DNA of 64,000 bases, from assembly GCF_000812565.1 (NCBI RefSeq), contig NZ_JTAM01000009.1, positions 1 to 64,000 of the forward strand. Reading direction: 5' to 3'. This DNA comes from Flammeovirga sp. OC4. Lineage in GTDB: Bacteria > Bacteroidota > Bacteroidia > Cytophagales > Flammeovirgaceae. Made by a program: the position numbers and the translations under genes. Shown here one piece after another: positions 17,687 through 27,234 of this stretch. The stretch's first letter is position 1, and each line of letters begins with the position of its first letter. The notes under the pieces were generated by a model. The model was not told where the DNA came from, did no database searches, and was given only the letters and a program-made list of their open reading frames with translations.

Positions 17687-17742
17687 GGTGCAAATTTAGG
17701 AGTGTTTTTGAAATGAAATGTGAATTGGAATGTTTTATTTGG

Positions 17743-17780
17743 AAAAAAAGCTGATCCAAGTCAATGAATCAGCTTTTTTT
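17743..17780. terminator. Intrinsic terminator downstream of the symporter gene
   Basis: AAAAAAAGCTGAT (17743-17755) pairs with ATCAGCTTTTTTT (17768-17780); the A- and T-flanks allow function on both strands. For the minus-strand symporter it lies just after the stop codon. Confidence 0.8.
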
Positions 17781-17823
17781 TAATATTTCGAGACTACTTT
17801 TTGAGTAGTAGTTTTTTTCTTTT

Positions 17824-19122
17824 CTATTCCGTTCCTTCAATTGAAGGTTTATTACCAACGGCTTTGTCGACTAGAATGGCCACCGTAGAATCGCCAGTAA
17901 CATTCACAACAGTTCTGAACATATCTAGAATTCTATCTGGAGCAAGAATCAAAGCAATACCTTCTGTAGGCAAGCCAACTTGTTCTAATACGATGATCAG
18001 CATAATGATACCTGCACCCGGTACAGCTGCAGAACCGATAGAGGCTAAGGTAGCCGTAATTACAATTGAGATTTGATCCGCAAGTGTTAAGTCTTGACCA
18101 AATACCTGTGCAATAAATACAGCTGCAACTCCTTGATATAAACTTGTACCATCCATGTTCACTGTAGCTCCTAAAGGAAGTACAAAACTTGTTGTTTCTT
18201 CAGAAACGCCTAGTTCTTCTTCTACTTGCTTCATCGTAACAGGTAATGCAGCTGCACTACTACTCGTAGAAAAAGCCATCATTTGTGCTGGGAAAATACC
18301 TCTGATAAATCTAGAGAAATTAACTTTAGCGAATATTTTTAAGATAGATGGATAGATTACTGCAACCATGATTAATAAGCCAATGATCACTACAAGAGAG
18401 TAAAAACCAAGTGTCAACAACAATTCAGTTGCTTTTGATGGATCATCACCCGTAAAATCAGTGATAAGTGATGTGATCAATGCAAATACGCCATAAGGAG
18501 CAAATTTCATGATCAGATCCACCATCTTTAATATAATTTTATCGAGACTTTTGAAGAGTTCTTTTACTGCTTTTCCATGTTCTGCTGGTATTGCCACTAA
18601 TGACACTCCAAATAGAATAGCAAAAAAGATCACTTGTAGCATATTACTATTACTGCTCATGGCATTGAAAATATTGCCAGGCACCATATCCAATAAAGGT
18701 TGTAAAGGACTTCTTTGTTGTACTTCAGAGGCTTGTGCGACTCTTGAAGAAGCACTATCAGCAAAACGTTCTAAGAAACTAGCTCTCATTTCTTCCGAAA
18801 AACCTGCTCCAGGTTGGAAGACATTTACTAAGAGAAGGCCAATAGTAACAGCTATAATAGTGGTAATTAAATAGATTCCGACAGCACGACCTCCCATTTT
18901 TGAAAGCTTTGAAAGATCGGTCATTGATGCCACACCATTGACCAAAGAAATAAGAACAAGAGGTACAGCAATTAATTTAAGTAATCGAATAAAGATAGTA
19001 CCAAAGGGTTTGATCCAATCATTAGAGAATTGAGCGTTTCCTGTATAGCTTATCAATAATCCTAGGAGGAGTCCTAATACCATCCCGATGATTATTTTCC
19101 AATGCAATGCAATTTTTTTCAT
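17824..19122 (-). CDS. Dicarboxylate/amino acid:cation symporter (SLC1/DAACS family)
   Basis: 432 residues, the normal length for GltP/GltT/DctA-type transporters of the inner membrane, which import glutamate, aspartate or C4-dicarboxylates with H+ or Na+. Family signatures: the serine-rich hairpin FSTSSSAAALPVT, the NMDGTS unwound segment in TM7 (LPLGATVNMDGTSLYQG), and the HP2/TM8 part SIGSAAVPGAGI and MFRTVVNVTGDSTVAIL, where the Asp and Asn contact substrate. Eight membrane helices plus two re-entrant loops can be followed. Stand-alone gene. Substrate cannot be assigned from sequence alone. Confidence 0.92.
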   Translation of the reverse strand: MKKIALHWKIIIGMVLGLLLGLLISYTGNAQFSNDWIKPFGTIFIRLLKLIAVPLVLISLVNGVASMTDLSKLSKMGGRAVGIYLITTIIAVTIGLLLVNVFQPGAGFSEEMRASFLERFADSASSRVAQASEVQQRSPLQPLLDMVPGNIFNAMSSNSNMLQVIFFAILFGVSLVAIPAEHGKAVKELFKSLDKIILKMVDLIMKFAPYGVFALITSLITDFTGDDPSKATELLLTLGFYSLVVIIGLLIMVAVIYPSILKIFAKVNFSRFIRGIFPAQMMAFSTSSSAAALPVTMKQVEEELGVSEETTSFVLPLGATVNMDGTSLYQGVAAVFIAQVFGQDLTLADQISIVITATLASIGSAAVPGAGIIMLIIVLEQVGLPTEGIALILAPDRILDMFRTVVNVTGDSTVAILVDKAVGNKPSIEGTE

Positions 19123-19464
19123 TATTGTTGTTTCGTAAAGATAGGATCTGCGAGTAAGATAAACCTACTCTTGTTAATGTTATAAGTAAAATTCTCTATT
19201 CCGTGTGCTTAAGGAATAGAAGGTAGTTGACCTCAATTGAATTGCCAAGTTGCTTTTACACATTTTTCGACAAAAAAATAAAATATTGCTTTTGAAAATA
19301 GCGAACTTTGTTTTCTGGTCATAAGAAAATAAAGAGCGTTTTGGAAGTTATCATTTCAAAAACGCCACAAGATAATGCAGTGAAGCCAAAAAAACTTTCT
19401 TTTTTGAAAATATTAAGGTTTCAAAATGGAAAACTCCCTCACCGTGAAATGAGGGAGTCAAATA
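19123..19464. other. Intergenic region between symporter and S9 peptidase
   Basis: About 340 bp holding the upstream region of the symporter and the peptidase terminator. A 75-codon open frame here (19308-19535) runs into the peptidase gene antisense and looks spurious. Nothing else seen. Confidence 0.6.
19433..19458 (-). terminator. Intrinsic terminator of the S9 peptidase gene
   Basis: Perfect 9-bp arms ACTCCCTCA (19433-19441) and TGAGGGAGT (19450-19458); on the minus strand the stem is followed by TTTT. Confidence 0.85.
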
Positions 19465-21615
19465 TTATTTTCCTAATGCATCATCAATGTACATTAATAC
19501 TTTTCGCATTAAGTGTACTCTGTCTTTTCCTCTAACATTGTGAGGGTGTCCTGGATAAGTAAAGAAATCTACTTGAACACCATTCTTCACACAGTTTTCT
19601 AAGAATAAGAAAGAGTGTTGAGGTACAACAACATCATCAATTAAACCATGAATAATCAATAGTTTATCTTTTAATAAAGTTGTTTTGTTTAATAATTTAG
19701 CCTCTTCGTAGCCTTCTGCATTCAGTTGTGGAGTAGACATATATCTTTCAGTGTACATTACTTCATACAACTCCCAATCCATTACTGGTCCACCTGCTAC
19801 ACCAACTTTAAATGTATCAGCAGCTTTTGTCATTAATGAAGTGGTCATAAATCCACCAAAACTCCATCCGTGAATAGCCATTCTGTCTGCATCAATGTAA
19901 GGCAATGATTTGAGGTATTCTACTCCTAATAGTTGATCCTTTACTTCTTCAGTACCTAATTTCAAGTGAGTAGCTTGTTCAAAGTCTTTACCTCTGTTTT
20001 CAGTACCTCTACTGTCTACAGTATAGATAATATAACCATCTTGTGCTGCCTTCTGCATCCAAAGTGCTGCACCGGCTTGCCATCTGTTGGTGATCAATTG
20101 AACTCCTGGGCCACCATATACATAGACAATGACCGGGTATTTTTTATTTGGATCAAAATCAACAGGCTTGATCATTCTTGTATTCAAAACTGAAGTACCA
20201 TCTGCAGCTTTGATTGTAGAAAGCTCAATAGGCGAAACAGTATAATCTTTTAATGGATCTTCTGCATCAAGAATGGTACTGATCATTTTACCATTTCCAT
20301 CAAAAATAACTTCTTTGTTAGGTGTTGTTAAGTTCGTAAAAGCAGACAAGAAAAGATTACTTGATGCATCATATTGAACTTGGCTATACACTCCCGATTC
20401 TGTTGTGATTTTACTGACTTTCTTCGACTTTAAGTTGGCTTTATAAACTTGTCTATCTAAACCATTATTATCAGTTCCTAAAACGAAAAGGTTTTGTTTC
20501 TTTTTGTCAAAACCAATTACATCCATGACAACCCATTCGCCAGACGTTAGCTGTGCTAACTCTTTTCCTTCAGTGTTGTATAAGTAAACATGCTCAAAGC
20601 CATCTTTTTCTGTTCTCCAGATAAATTGATCATTGCTGTTTGGAAGGAATTCCATTGGGTGAGTAATAGATAAGTATTTATCATCTTTCTCTTCGAAAAG
20701 TGTTTTGATAAACGCACCGTTTGCCGCATTGTATTGATTAAGTGCCAAATGATTTTGATCTCTATTTAAAATACCGATGTAGATAAATTGCTCATCTGGG
20801 CTCCAAACAATATTCGTTAAGTATTGCTCTTTTGGTCCTTCTGTTTTTACCTGAACACTCTTTTGTGTTTTGATATTGTAAATGTGTAAGGTAACTTCTT
20901 CACTCTTCATTCCTGCCATTGGGTATTTTGTAGGGTTGGAAGAAGCTGGTGTTGTCGCTAGGTTGACTAGAGGGTAGTCAGTGACCATAGTTTGATCATT
21001 TCTATAGTAAGCGATGGCATTACCATTTGGTGACCAGTAAGTACCCTTGTGCACACCAAACTCATTTCTATGAACAACTTGACCAAATACAATTTCTTTA
21101 TTGTCTTCTTTAGAAATTTGAGTTTCTTTTCCATCAACTGTAATGAAAAGATTGTTTTCGATGGTATAGGCTGCTTTGGAGTAATCAGAAGTGAAATCAG
21201 CATTTGCACCTTCTTCATTCCAAGAACCTAATTGGATAGATTCCTTTGATGCGATGTTCGTTTTGAAAAACTGATTATGGTAATTGAAAATAAATTCATT
21301 TTGAGATACCCATTTGTAGCGAGGGAACCTTTTTAAATCCTCTAAGTTTTCATTAGACTTTTTGACTTCTTCTAATGAAATCAACGTTTTCTTACTGCCT
21401 TTTTTAGCGTAAGTTGCAATTAATGCATTATCTTCAATAATGGTGTAATAACCTTTAGCATTAGGTTGCCATTGAACGCTTATTCTTTCAGGGTAAAAAG
21501 TCGACCATCTTTCAACGATGGATTGTTCTAATGTTAAGGTCTTATTCTGTGCTTGACTACTTAAAGCACTAAGGATTAAAAGACAAAGGGTTGCTAAACT
21601 ATAAAGTCGTTTCAT
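19465..21615 (-). CDS. Exported S9 family prolyl oligopeptidase, dipeptidyl-peptidase IV type
   Basis: 716 residues: signal peptide (about 1-22, ending SQAQ), an N-terminal DPPIV-type beta-propeller (about 40-440) and a C-terminal alpha/beta hydrolase. The nucleophile Ser585 sits in GWSFGG, the Asp in HGLIDDVV (about 660) and the His in YPGHPHNVRG (about 690). GGPGVQLITNRW and YTVDSRGTENRGKDF are also typical. It should cleave X-Pro or X-Ala dipeptides from peptides in the periplasm. The start codon is almost back to back with the divergent thioredoxin-like gene, so their promoters must overlap each other's 5' ends. Confidence 0.92.
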   Translation of the reverse strand: MKRLYSLATLCLLILSALSSQAQNKTLTLEQSIVERWSTFYPERISVQWQPNAKGYYTIIEDNALIATYAKKGSKKTLISLEEVKKSNENLEDLKRFPRYKWVSQNEFIFNYHNQFFKTNIASKESIQLGSWNEEGANADFTSDYSKAAYTIENNLFITVDGKETQISKEDNKEIVFGQVVHRNEFGVHKGTYWSPNGNAIAYYRNDQTMVTDYPLVNLATTPASSNPTKYPMAGMKSEEVTLHIYNIKTQKSVQVKTEGPKEQYLTNIVWSPDEQFIYIGILNRDQNHLALNQYNAANGAFIKTLFEEKDDKYLSITHPMEFLPNSNDQFIWRTEKDGFEHVYLYNTEGKELAQLTSGEWVVMDVIGFDKKKQNLFVLGTDNNGLDRQVYKANLKSKKVSKITTESGVYSQVQYDASSNLFLSAFTNLTTPNKEVIFDGNGKMISTILDAEDPLKDYTVSPIELSTIKAADGTSVLNTRMIKPVDFDPNKKYPVIVYVYGGPGVQLITNRWQAGAALWMQKAAQDGYIIYTVDSRGTENRGKDFEQATHLKLGTEEVKDQLLGVEYLKSLPYIDADRMAIHGWSFGGFMTTSLMTKAADTFKVGVAGGPVMDWELYEVMYTERYMSTPQLNAEGYEEAKLLNKTTLLKDKLLIIHGLIDDVVVPQHSFLFLENCVKNGVQVDFFTYPGHPHNVRGKDRVHLMRKVLMYIDDALGK

Positions 21616-21634
21616 TTTGAATATTATGATTTAT

Positions 21635-22180
21635 ATGCGATTTCTATTATCAGCATTTTTTGTATTGCTACTTTCTCAAAGCCTACAAGCACAAGAGAAA
21701 ATTCACTGGATGAGTTTTGAGGAAGCAGTAACAAAAAGTAAAAAAGAACCTCGAAAAATATTTATTGATGTTTATACGGATTGGTGTGGTTGGTGTAAGA
21801 AAATGGATCGTTCCACTTTTTCAGATCCTTCCATTGTAAAATATGTCAATGAAAACTATTATGCAGTGAAACTTAATGCGGAGTCACGTAAGGCTATTCA
21901 ATTTCAAGGAACCACCTATGATTTTATCAGTCAAGGAGGAAAAGGGTATCATGAGTTGGCTGCTACTTTATTAAATGGAAAAATGAGTTTTCCTACCACT
22001 GTTTTTATAATGGTCAATAAAAAAGAGCAGCTTTTAGCTGAGCCTGTTCCTGTACCAGGTTTTCAAGATAAAAAGAGTATGCATTTGATTCTTTCCTTCA
22101 TAGAGGAAGGAGCTTTTGAAAATGTGTCATTCAATGACTATAAAGAAAAGTATACTTCACCTTATCCAAAATCAAAATAA
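21635..22180 (+). CDS. Exported thioredoxin-like protein (thioredoxin_7/DUF255 type)
   Basis: 181 residues from ATG 21635. An ATG 18 bp upstream is in frame, but the chosen start gives a clean signal peptide (MRFLLSAFFVLLLSQSLQAQ). The thioredoxin fold carries the redox pair in YTDWCGWCKKM and a cis-Pro in SFPTTVF. TFSDPSIVKYVNENYYAVKL is typical of DUF255-like thioredoxins. A 20-residue insertion with HELAATLL lies before the cis-Pro strand. It probably reduces or isomerises periplasmic disulfides. Divergent from the S9 peptidase; its 3' end faces pepD with a shared terminator. Confidence 0.85.
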   Translation: MRFLLSAFFVLLLSQSLQAQEKIHWMSFEEAVTKSKKEPRKIFIDVYTDWCGWCKKMDRSTFSDPSIVKYVNENYYAVKLNAESRKAIQFQGTTYDFISQGGKGYHELAATLLNGKMSFPTTVFIMVNKKEQLLAEPVPVPGFQDKKSMHLILSFIEEGAFENVSFNDYKEKYTSPYPKSK

Positions 22181-22190
22181 ACATTTACAC

Positions 22191-22237
22191 AAAATGGTGA
22201 ATTAGAAATCAATTACTTGTTTCTAATTCACCATTTT
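22191..22237. terminator. Bidirectional terminator between the thioredoxin-like gene and pepD
   Basis: Perfect 18-bp stem: arms 22191-22208 and 22220-22237 (AAAATGGTGAATTAGAAA and its complement), flanked by A and T tracts, between convergent genes. Confidence 0.92.
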
Positions 22238-22253
22238 TATGGTAAGCAAAAGG

Positions 22254-23708
22254 TTATTTCTTTGCTACTCTTTCTAAAGTGATTTTGATAAAGTCCCAGA
22301 ATCTACGCACTGTATTGATCTCACACATCTCATCTGGTGAGTGAGGGTTTTTAATTGTAGGACCAAATGAAATCATATCTAAATGAGGGTAGTGGCTACC
22401 AATAATACCACATTCTAATCCTGCGTGAACAGCATTAACGATTGCAGGTTTATTGAATAACTCTTGATGAATCTCTTTCATCTCTTCCAAGATTTCAGAA
22501 TTAGCATTTGGTGTCCATCCCGGATAAGCTCCACCGTGTTCTACATCTCCTTTGGTGATTGCAAATGCACCTTCAATTTGATGGGTAACATCATACTTGG
22601 CAGAATCTACTGAACTTCTTGTAAGGAATTGAACCGTTACTTTTCCATCTTTTACTAGTACTCTTGAAAGTGAAGTAGAAGTCTCTACCAATCCTTCCAA
22701 ATCATCTGACATTCTGATAACACCACATGGAGAGGCATACACTGCACTTAAAAGAGCTTCTTGTACTTTTACCTCCATTACTTTTGAGGGCAATTCAACA
22801 GCATCAAGAAGAACTACTAAATTAGGCTCAGTAGCGTGTAACTCTTGCTTGATAGTAGCTTCGAATTCGGCAATATAAGCCTTAAATTCTTCTACTTTAT
22901 CCTCAGCAATTACGACTGTTGCAAATGATTCACGAGGGATAGCATTTCTTAAACTTCCGCCATCAATTTCAGCAACTTCTAAACCGAATTTTTGGTTTGT
23001 TCTCCAAAGTAAACGGTTCATTAGTTTATTAGCGTTACCACGTCCTAAGTGAATTTCACACCCTGAGTGACCACCTTTCAAACCTTTCAATTCAATTTTG
23101 AAAGCAGCACCTTCAGCTGTTACTTCCTCGTAGTTGTAATTGACGTTGGTGTCAATACCACCTGCACATCCGATACACAATTCGTGTTCGTCTTCGGTGT
23201 CTAGGTTTAATAAAATATCTCCATCAAGCATGCCGCCTTCCAAACCGAAAGCACCAGTCATGCCTGTTTCTTCATCAATTGTAAATAATGCTTCAATTGG
23301 GCCATGGACTAATTCTTTAGAAGCCAAAATACCCATCATAGTAGCAGCTCCAATACCGTTGTCGGCACCTAGTGTTGTTCCTTTTGCTTTTACCCAATCA
23401 CCATCAATGTAAGACTGAATTCCATCTTCATCGAAATCGAAATCAGTATCCGCATTTTTCTGGTGTACCATATCAATATGTGATTGAATGATAATTCCTT
23501 TTCGGTCTTCCATACCCGGTGTTGCAGGTTTTTTGATGATCACATTGCCTGTTTTATCAACAAAAGTGGGTAATCCTAAATCTTCTCCGAACTTTTTAGT
23601 GAATGCAATAATTCTTTCTTCTTTCTTAGATCCTCTTGGAACCTCGTTCATTTTCTCAAAGTTTTCCCAAATATCAACGGGATTCAATTGAGCTACTTCT
23701 TTGTTCAT
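22254..23708 (-). CDS. pepD: Aminoacyl-histidine dipeptidase (peptidase M20 family)
   Basis: 484 residues, standard for PepD, a cytoplasmic zinc dipeptidase that cleaves Xaa-His and other dipeptides. Metal-site motifs: QSHIDMVHQ (His and Asp), GTTLGADNGIGAA (bridging Asp), IDEETGMTGAFG (general-base Glu and Glu ligand), NLDTEDEHELCIGCAGG and, near the C-terminus, HAGLECGIIG with a last His. The lid domain GLKGGHSGCEIHLGRGNANK is intact. Single gene with a shared downstream terminator. Confidence 0.94.
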   Translation of the reverse strand: MNKEVAQLNPVDIWENFEKMNEVPRGSKKEERIIAFTKKFGEDLGLPTFVDKTGNVIIKKPATPGMEDRKGIIIQSHIDMVHQKNADTDFDFDEDGIQSYIDGDWVKAKGTTLGADNGIGAATMMGILASKELVHGPIEALFTIDEETGMTGAFGLEGGMLDGDILLNLDTEDEHELCIGCAGGIDTNVNYNYEEVTAEGAAFKIELKGLKGGHSGCEIHLGRGNANKLMNRLLWRTNQKFGLEVAEIDGGSLRNAIPRESFATVVIAEDKVEEFKAYIAEFEATIKQELHATEPNLVVLLDAVELPSKVMEVKVQEALLSAVYASPCGVIRMSDDLEGLVETSTSLSRVLVKDGKVTVQFLTRSSVDSAKYDVTHQIEGAFAITKGDVEHGGAYPGWTPNANSEILEEMKEIHQELFNKPAIVNAVHAGLECGIIGSHYPHLDMISFGPTIKNPHSPDEMCEINTVRRFWDFIKITLERVAKK

Positions 23709-23787
23709 GTTTTGTATATGTTAGTATGTTGAAAATTAACATCTTTGTTAACTTTCTATTCAAATTCAATTCAAAAATAATATAAAC

Positions 23788-24501
23788 TTACAGATTTGTA
23801 TAAAAATCAGTTCTAAAGATTTCATTCCAATTTTGTCTGTCGAACTCTCTTTGCTGATTTCTATCGGTATACAAAAGGAATGCATCCCGTGGGATTTCTT
23901 CAGCCCCTAAGCTTTCAAGGTGTGGAGTATGCATCTGACAGTCAATAATTTCATAACCTTGTTCAATCAGATTTTTACAAAGCATAATAAAGCCATATTT
24001 AGAGGCATTACTACGTTTTGAAAACATTGATTCCCCAAAAAAAGCTTTTTGCATCGCACCGCCATATAAGCCACCGACAAGCTCATCATTTTCCCAAACT
24101 TCTACAGAATGCATAAAACCGATTTTGTGAAGTTGATTATAGGCTTCTTCCATCTCATCAGTAATCCAAGTCCCACCTTGATCAGGCCTGTAGATCTCTT
24201 TGCATGCGGCAATTACACCTTCAAAATTTTGATCAAATGTCACCTTAAAAGTATCACGCCTTAAGAGTTGACGCATACTTTTGGAAACATAAATATTTTC
24301 AGGAAATAAAACACAACGGGGATCGGGAGACCACCAAAGCAAAGGGTCTTCTGGATTAAACCATGGGAAAACACCATTTGCATAAGCTTCAATAATTCTT
24401 TTAGGAGTTAAATCTCCTCCGACTGCAAGAATACCACTCTCATCCGTCAAGCGGGCAGGAGGGAACATCACGTTGTCATCTTCTAGCTGAAATATTGGCA
24501 T
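23788..24501 (-). CDS. aat: Leucyl/phenylalanyl-tRNA--protein transferase
   Basis: 237 residues, full length for Aat, which adds Leu or Phe from aminoacyl-tRNA to proteins with N-terminal Arg or Lys and so marks them for ClpS-ClpAP degradation. Seen: FPPARLTDESGILAVGGDL, YANGVFPWF, WWSPDPRCVLFP, GTWITDEMEEAYNQLHKIGF, SVEVWENDELVGGLYGG, FFGESMFSKRSNASK and DCQMHTPHLESLGAEEIPR, all in order. Cytoplasmic; stand-alone. Confidence 0.95.
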   Translation of the reverse strand: MPIFQLEDDNVMFPPARLTDESGILAVGGDLTPKRIIEAYANGVFPWFNPEDPLLWWSPDPRCVLFPENIYVSKSMRQLLRRDTFKVTFDQNFEGVIAACKEIYRPDQGGTWITDEMEEAYNQLHKIGFMHSVEVWENDELVGGLYGGAMQKAFFGESMFSKRSNASKYGFIMLCKNLIEQGYEIIDCQMHTPHLESLGAEEIPRDAFLLYTDRNQQREFDRQNWNEIFRTDFYTNL

Positions 24502-24589
24502 GTTTTCTTTTAAGTGAACTTTTGGAGTAAACGAGATTTAGTTTTACTCCGTCGATATCTACAAATTATTTTGATAAAAATAAGAAAAA

Positions 24590-25834
24590 TTACTTTTCTT
24601 CAGCTATTAATATTAGGTAATATTCGTTCATTGATGTGTAGGCCGTTATTGGTGTGGCATACATCTGAATTTTCTTTCTCTCTTTGGTGTTGGGGTTGTA
24701 ACTATCGATGTATTTGACTATCTGAGGTTTATTTTCAAGTTTAACCTTAATGATTGGGTGTTGATCATTAGGCATTTCAGTATTGGTGTCAGAAATAAAT
24801 ATTTTTCGAATATCGATTAAATCTTCCTCATTTTCGGGCATTGTGCCTTTACCTAATAATTCTTTTCCTTTATTATTTAAGAAAATAGGAATACTATCAG
24901 CATCCGTCACCATTACACCGATAGTTGCTTTTTGAAAAGTATCAAAGAAACTTTGGATTTTGGAATCCACGCCGGAAGTCTGTTGTTCTGAAGATTTTTT
25001 CTGATATTCTGCGAGTTGTTCTTTGGCCCATCTGAGTTCTTGCAATTGGGCATGATGCCTTTGTGTGGCTTCCTTTTCAGACTCTTTCGACAGACCTTTA
25101 TTATTCAATTGACTTTCGGAAGAAATGTCATATTCTAAGAAAAGCTCCTGCCATTCGTTTGGAACATCTCGTTCTAGTTCACTACTAATTCCTTGGCTTT
25201 CATATTCGAGATGTTTAAAGAATTTTGAAAGGGGACGTTTTAACCAGGTATTTGTACTCGAAATTTGAGCTATAAAAATAATACTCAGAAGCAAAATGCA
25301 TAAAGCAATTAATGGTAGTGATTGAATGCTGACTTTAAGCCATAAATCAAACTCATTAATTACAATTGCAATGGACTGATTTGTTGTCTGATTCACTTTC
25401 TTTTTGATTACATACCATTCTCCGACGGATTGATTTGTAAGGTTGTTATCAGCTCTAAAAAAAGCTTTTAATGAAGCAGGGATTTCACTTGCTTGACTAC
25501 GGTTCAAGATACTTCTTTCTTTACCCTGATTAAGCCAAAACAGAGCCGCTCCATTATCGTTAAGATAGTAGACATCTGTTAAAGTAATCTTATACAAATC
25601 AAAGGCATCCATTTTAATATCTTGAATTGTTTTTTCAATTTCTGTCGATGCTTGTTTGTAATTGACTAATGCTTTAGAATTAGATAAAACTTTTTGTAAA
25701 AAAAGTTTTTCAAGGTTTACATCATAATAAATCTTTACACTTGTTGCAGCTAAAATTAATACCAGTGATAAAATATAAAGTAATACAGACCTCATCTGTA
25801 ATTTTGAAAAAATGGTATTGAGCTGATTATTCAT
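24590..25834 (-). CDS. Membrane PAS-domain sensor protein without a kinase domain
   Basis: 414 residues. Transmembrane helices at about 17-37 and 178-197 enclose a periplasmic domain. The cytoplasmic part has a charged, probably coiled-coil stretch (about 250-285, rich in Gln, Glu and Ala) and then one PAS domain (about 290-414, starting near SFFDTFQKATIGVMVTDADS). The protein ends after the PAS fold: no kinase, cyclase or DNA-binding domain. It could sense a periplasmic cue and act through a partner. Its start overlaps the stop of the FAD oxidoreductase gene by 1 bp (TAATG), so the two are co-translated. Confidence 0.75.
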   Translation of the reverse strand: MNNQLNTIFSKLQMRSVLLYILSLVLILAATSVKIYYDVNLEKLFLQKVLSNSKALVNYKQASTEIEKTIQDIKMDAFDLYKITLTDVYYLNDNGAALFWLNQGKERSILNRSQASEIPASLKAFFRADNNLTNQSVGEWYVIKKKVNQTTNQSIAIVINEFDLWLKVSIQSLPLIALCILLLSIIFIAQISSTNTWLKRPLSKFFKHLEYESQGISSELERDVPNEWQELFLEYDISSESQLNNKGLSKESEKEATQRHHAQLQELRWAKEQLAEYQKKSSEQQTSGVDSKIQSFFDTFQKATIGVMVTDADSIPIFLNNKGKELLGKGTMPENEEDLIDIRKIFISDTNTEMPNDQHPIIKVKLENKPQIVKYIDSYNPNTKERKKIQMYATPITAYTSMNEYYLILIAEEK

Positions 25835-26913
25835 TATTTCGAGTTTTGTTCAATTCTTTGTTGTTTGGAAAGTCTATTGAGTCTTACCTCATAAGGTAAT
25901 GCCTTTCCATTTTCTATACTTTCTAGCAGTAATTCTGAAAAATAAGGTCCAAGCGAAACGCCTTTAGCACCTAATCCATTAAATATATGAATATTTTTAT
26001 ATGCTTCATGTGTTCCTATAAATGGACGACGATCAAATGTAGCAGGACGAATACCCGACCAATGCTCTAAAATTTCAAATTCATCATTGACAAGTGGTTC
26101 CACTTTTTCAAGCAGTTGTCTTTTGCCTTTAGGAGTTGGAGAATCCATTTCTTCTACTCTTTCATAGGTTGCTCCTAATTTGCAAGTTCCTTGATCATCA
26201 ATTGGTAAGATAAAACCATTTCTGTTGATGATATGCTGAAACCTTGCATTTTTAAACTTTATAAGCAGTAATTCACCTTTGACCGGTCTAAAGTCTAACG
26301 CTGTAAAGAAAGGATTATTTTCTACTTTATTCCCTTCTGCAAAAATGATATGTTTTGCCTTGATATTTTTATATTCAATAAAACCGTCCTTTTGTTGGAT
26401 TTTATCGTATTCAAACTCTTCCTCAAGAATGTGTTCTTTGTTTTTTTCTTTGAATGCATCCAAGAAAACAGGTATATCTAAGTAGCCACTTCTTTGCACT
26501 TCCATTCCTCCAAATGACCCGTCAATATATTCATTGTAAAGACCTTCTTTTACAAACCCTTTTACATAGGAGGAATACTTTTCATCTGCACTTGCAGCAA
26601 TCCAGTCCGTCTGTTTTTCTTGAGAATCAAACGGGAAATAAAGTGGAATAGGAATAAAACTTTTGATATTATATTTCTGATCAAAAGTAGGATAGAAGTC
26701 TTCAATCTTATCAAAAATGGTATCACAAAGCCATGTCTTTACCATCTTTCTACCAGTGATGGGGTTGTACAATCCACCAGCTACTCTTGATGAGTTCTTC
26801 AAACTTCCATTATCAATAAGTTTAAAGGTTTTATTTCGATTGATAACTGTTTCTGTTAATATACTACCCGCAATTCCTTGCCCTACAATTAGATAATCTA
26901 TAATCTCTGTCAT
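25834..26913 (-). CDS. FAD-dependent oxidoreductase, DAO fold
   Basis: 359 residues. The N-terminus has the dinucleotide-binding motif DYLIVGQGIAGS, and the body shows the D-amino-acid-oxidase/MnmC-C-terminal-like pattern: RVAGGLYNPITGRKMVKTW, FRPVKGELLLIKF, GATYERVEEMDSPTPKG, HWSGIRPATFDRRPFIGTH and FNGLGAKGVSLGPYFSELL. Substrate unknown; relatives oxidise amines of amino acids or modified tRNA bases, but the MnmC methyltransferase half is absent. Co-transcribed with the PAS membrane protein, whose start overlaps its stop. Confidence 0.82.
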   Translation of the reverse strand: MTEIIDYLIVGQGIAGSILTETVINRNKTFKLIDNGSLKNSSRVAGGLYNPITGRKMVKTWLCDTIFDKIEDFYPTFDQKYNIKSFIPIPLYFPFDSQEKQTDWIAASADEKYSSYVKGFVKEGLYNEYIDGSFGGMEVQRSGYLDIPVFLDAFKEKNKEHILEEEFEYDKIQQKDGFIEYKNIKAKHIIFAEGNKVENNPFFTALDFRPVKGELLLIKFKNARFQHIINRNGFILPIDDQGTCKLGATYERVEEMDSPTPKGKRQLLEKVEPLVNDEFEILEHWSGIRPATFDRRPFIGTHEAYKNIHIFNGLGAKGVSLGPYFSELLLESIENGKALPYEVRLNRLSKQQRIEQNSK

Positions 26914-27234
26914 ACCAAATGCTCAAAAAATAAATAATGCCTACAAATATCATATTCTATGCAGTAGGACAAAAGAAAACAATCGTTTTTATATCAAAAT
27001 GGTCAATAACGTGATCATGAATACTAATGTTGAGAATTTCTTATTGTAGCTGAACGGTAGGTAGTTAACATTTGTGAGTTTGAAATTTGCAATATATTTA
27101 CGGATTATTTGCAACTGATTGATAGAATTGTTCGTTTCTTTTAAAATATTGCAATTGAAGTGTTCTGTTTTTTAGTATTGGCACTTTAATTGAATTGTAA
27201 TTTATATTACATTTTTTTATTTCAATCTATAATA
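26914..27234. other. Intergenic region between divergent genes
   Basis: About 320 bp between the FAD oxidoreductase and TPR genes. AT-rich; contains upstream regions of both. No hairpin, repeat or gene stands out. Confidence 0.6.

Noticed and set aside
19308-19535. 75-codon plus-strand frame before the S9 peptidase 3' end
   Set aside because: Runs through the terminator hairpin and into antisense of the peptidase C-terminus; low-complexity product.
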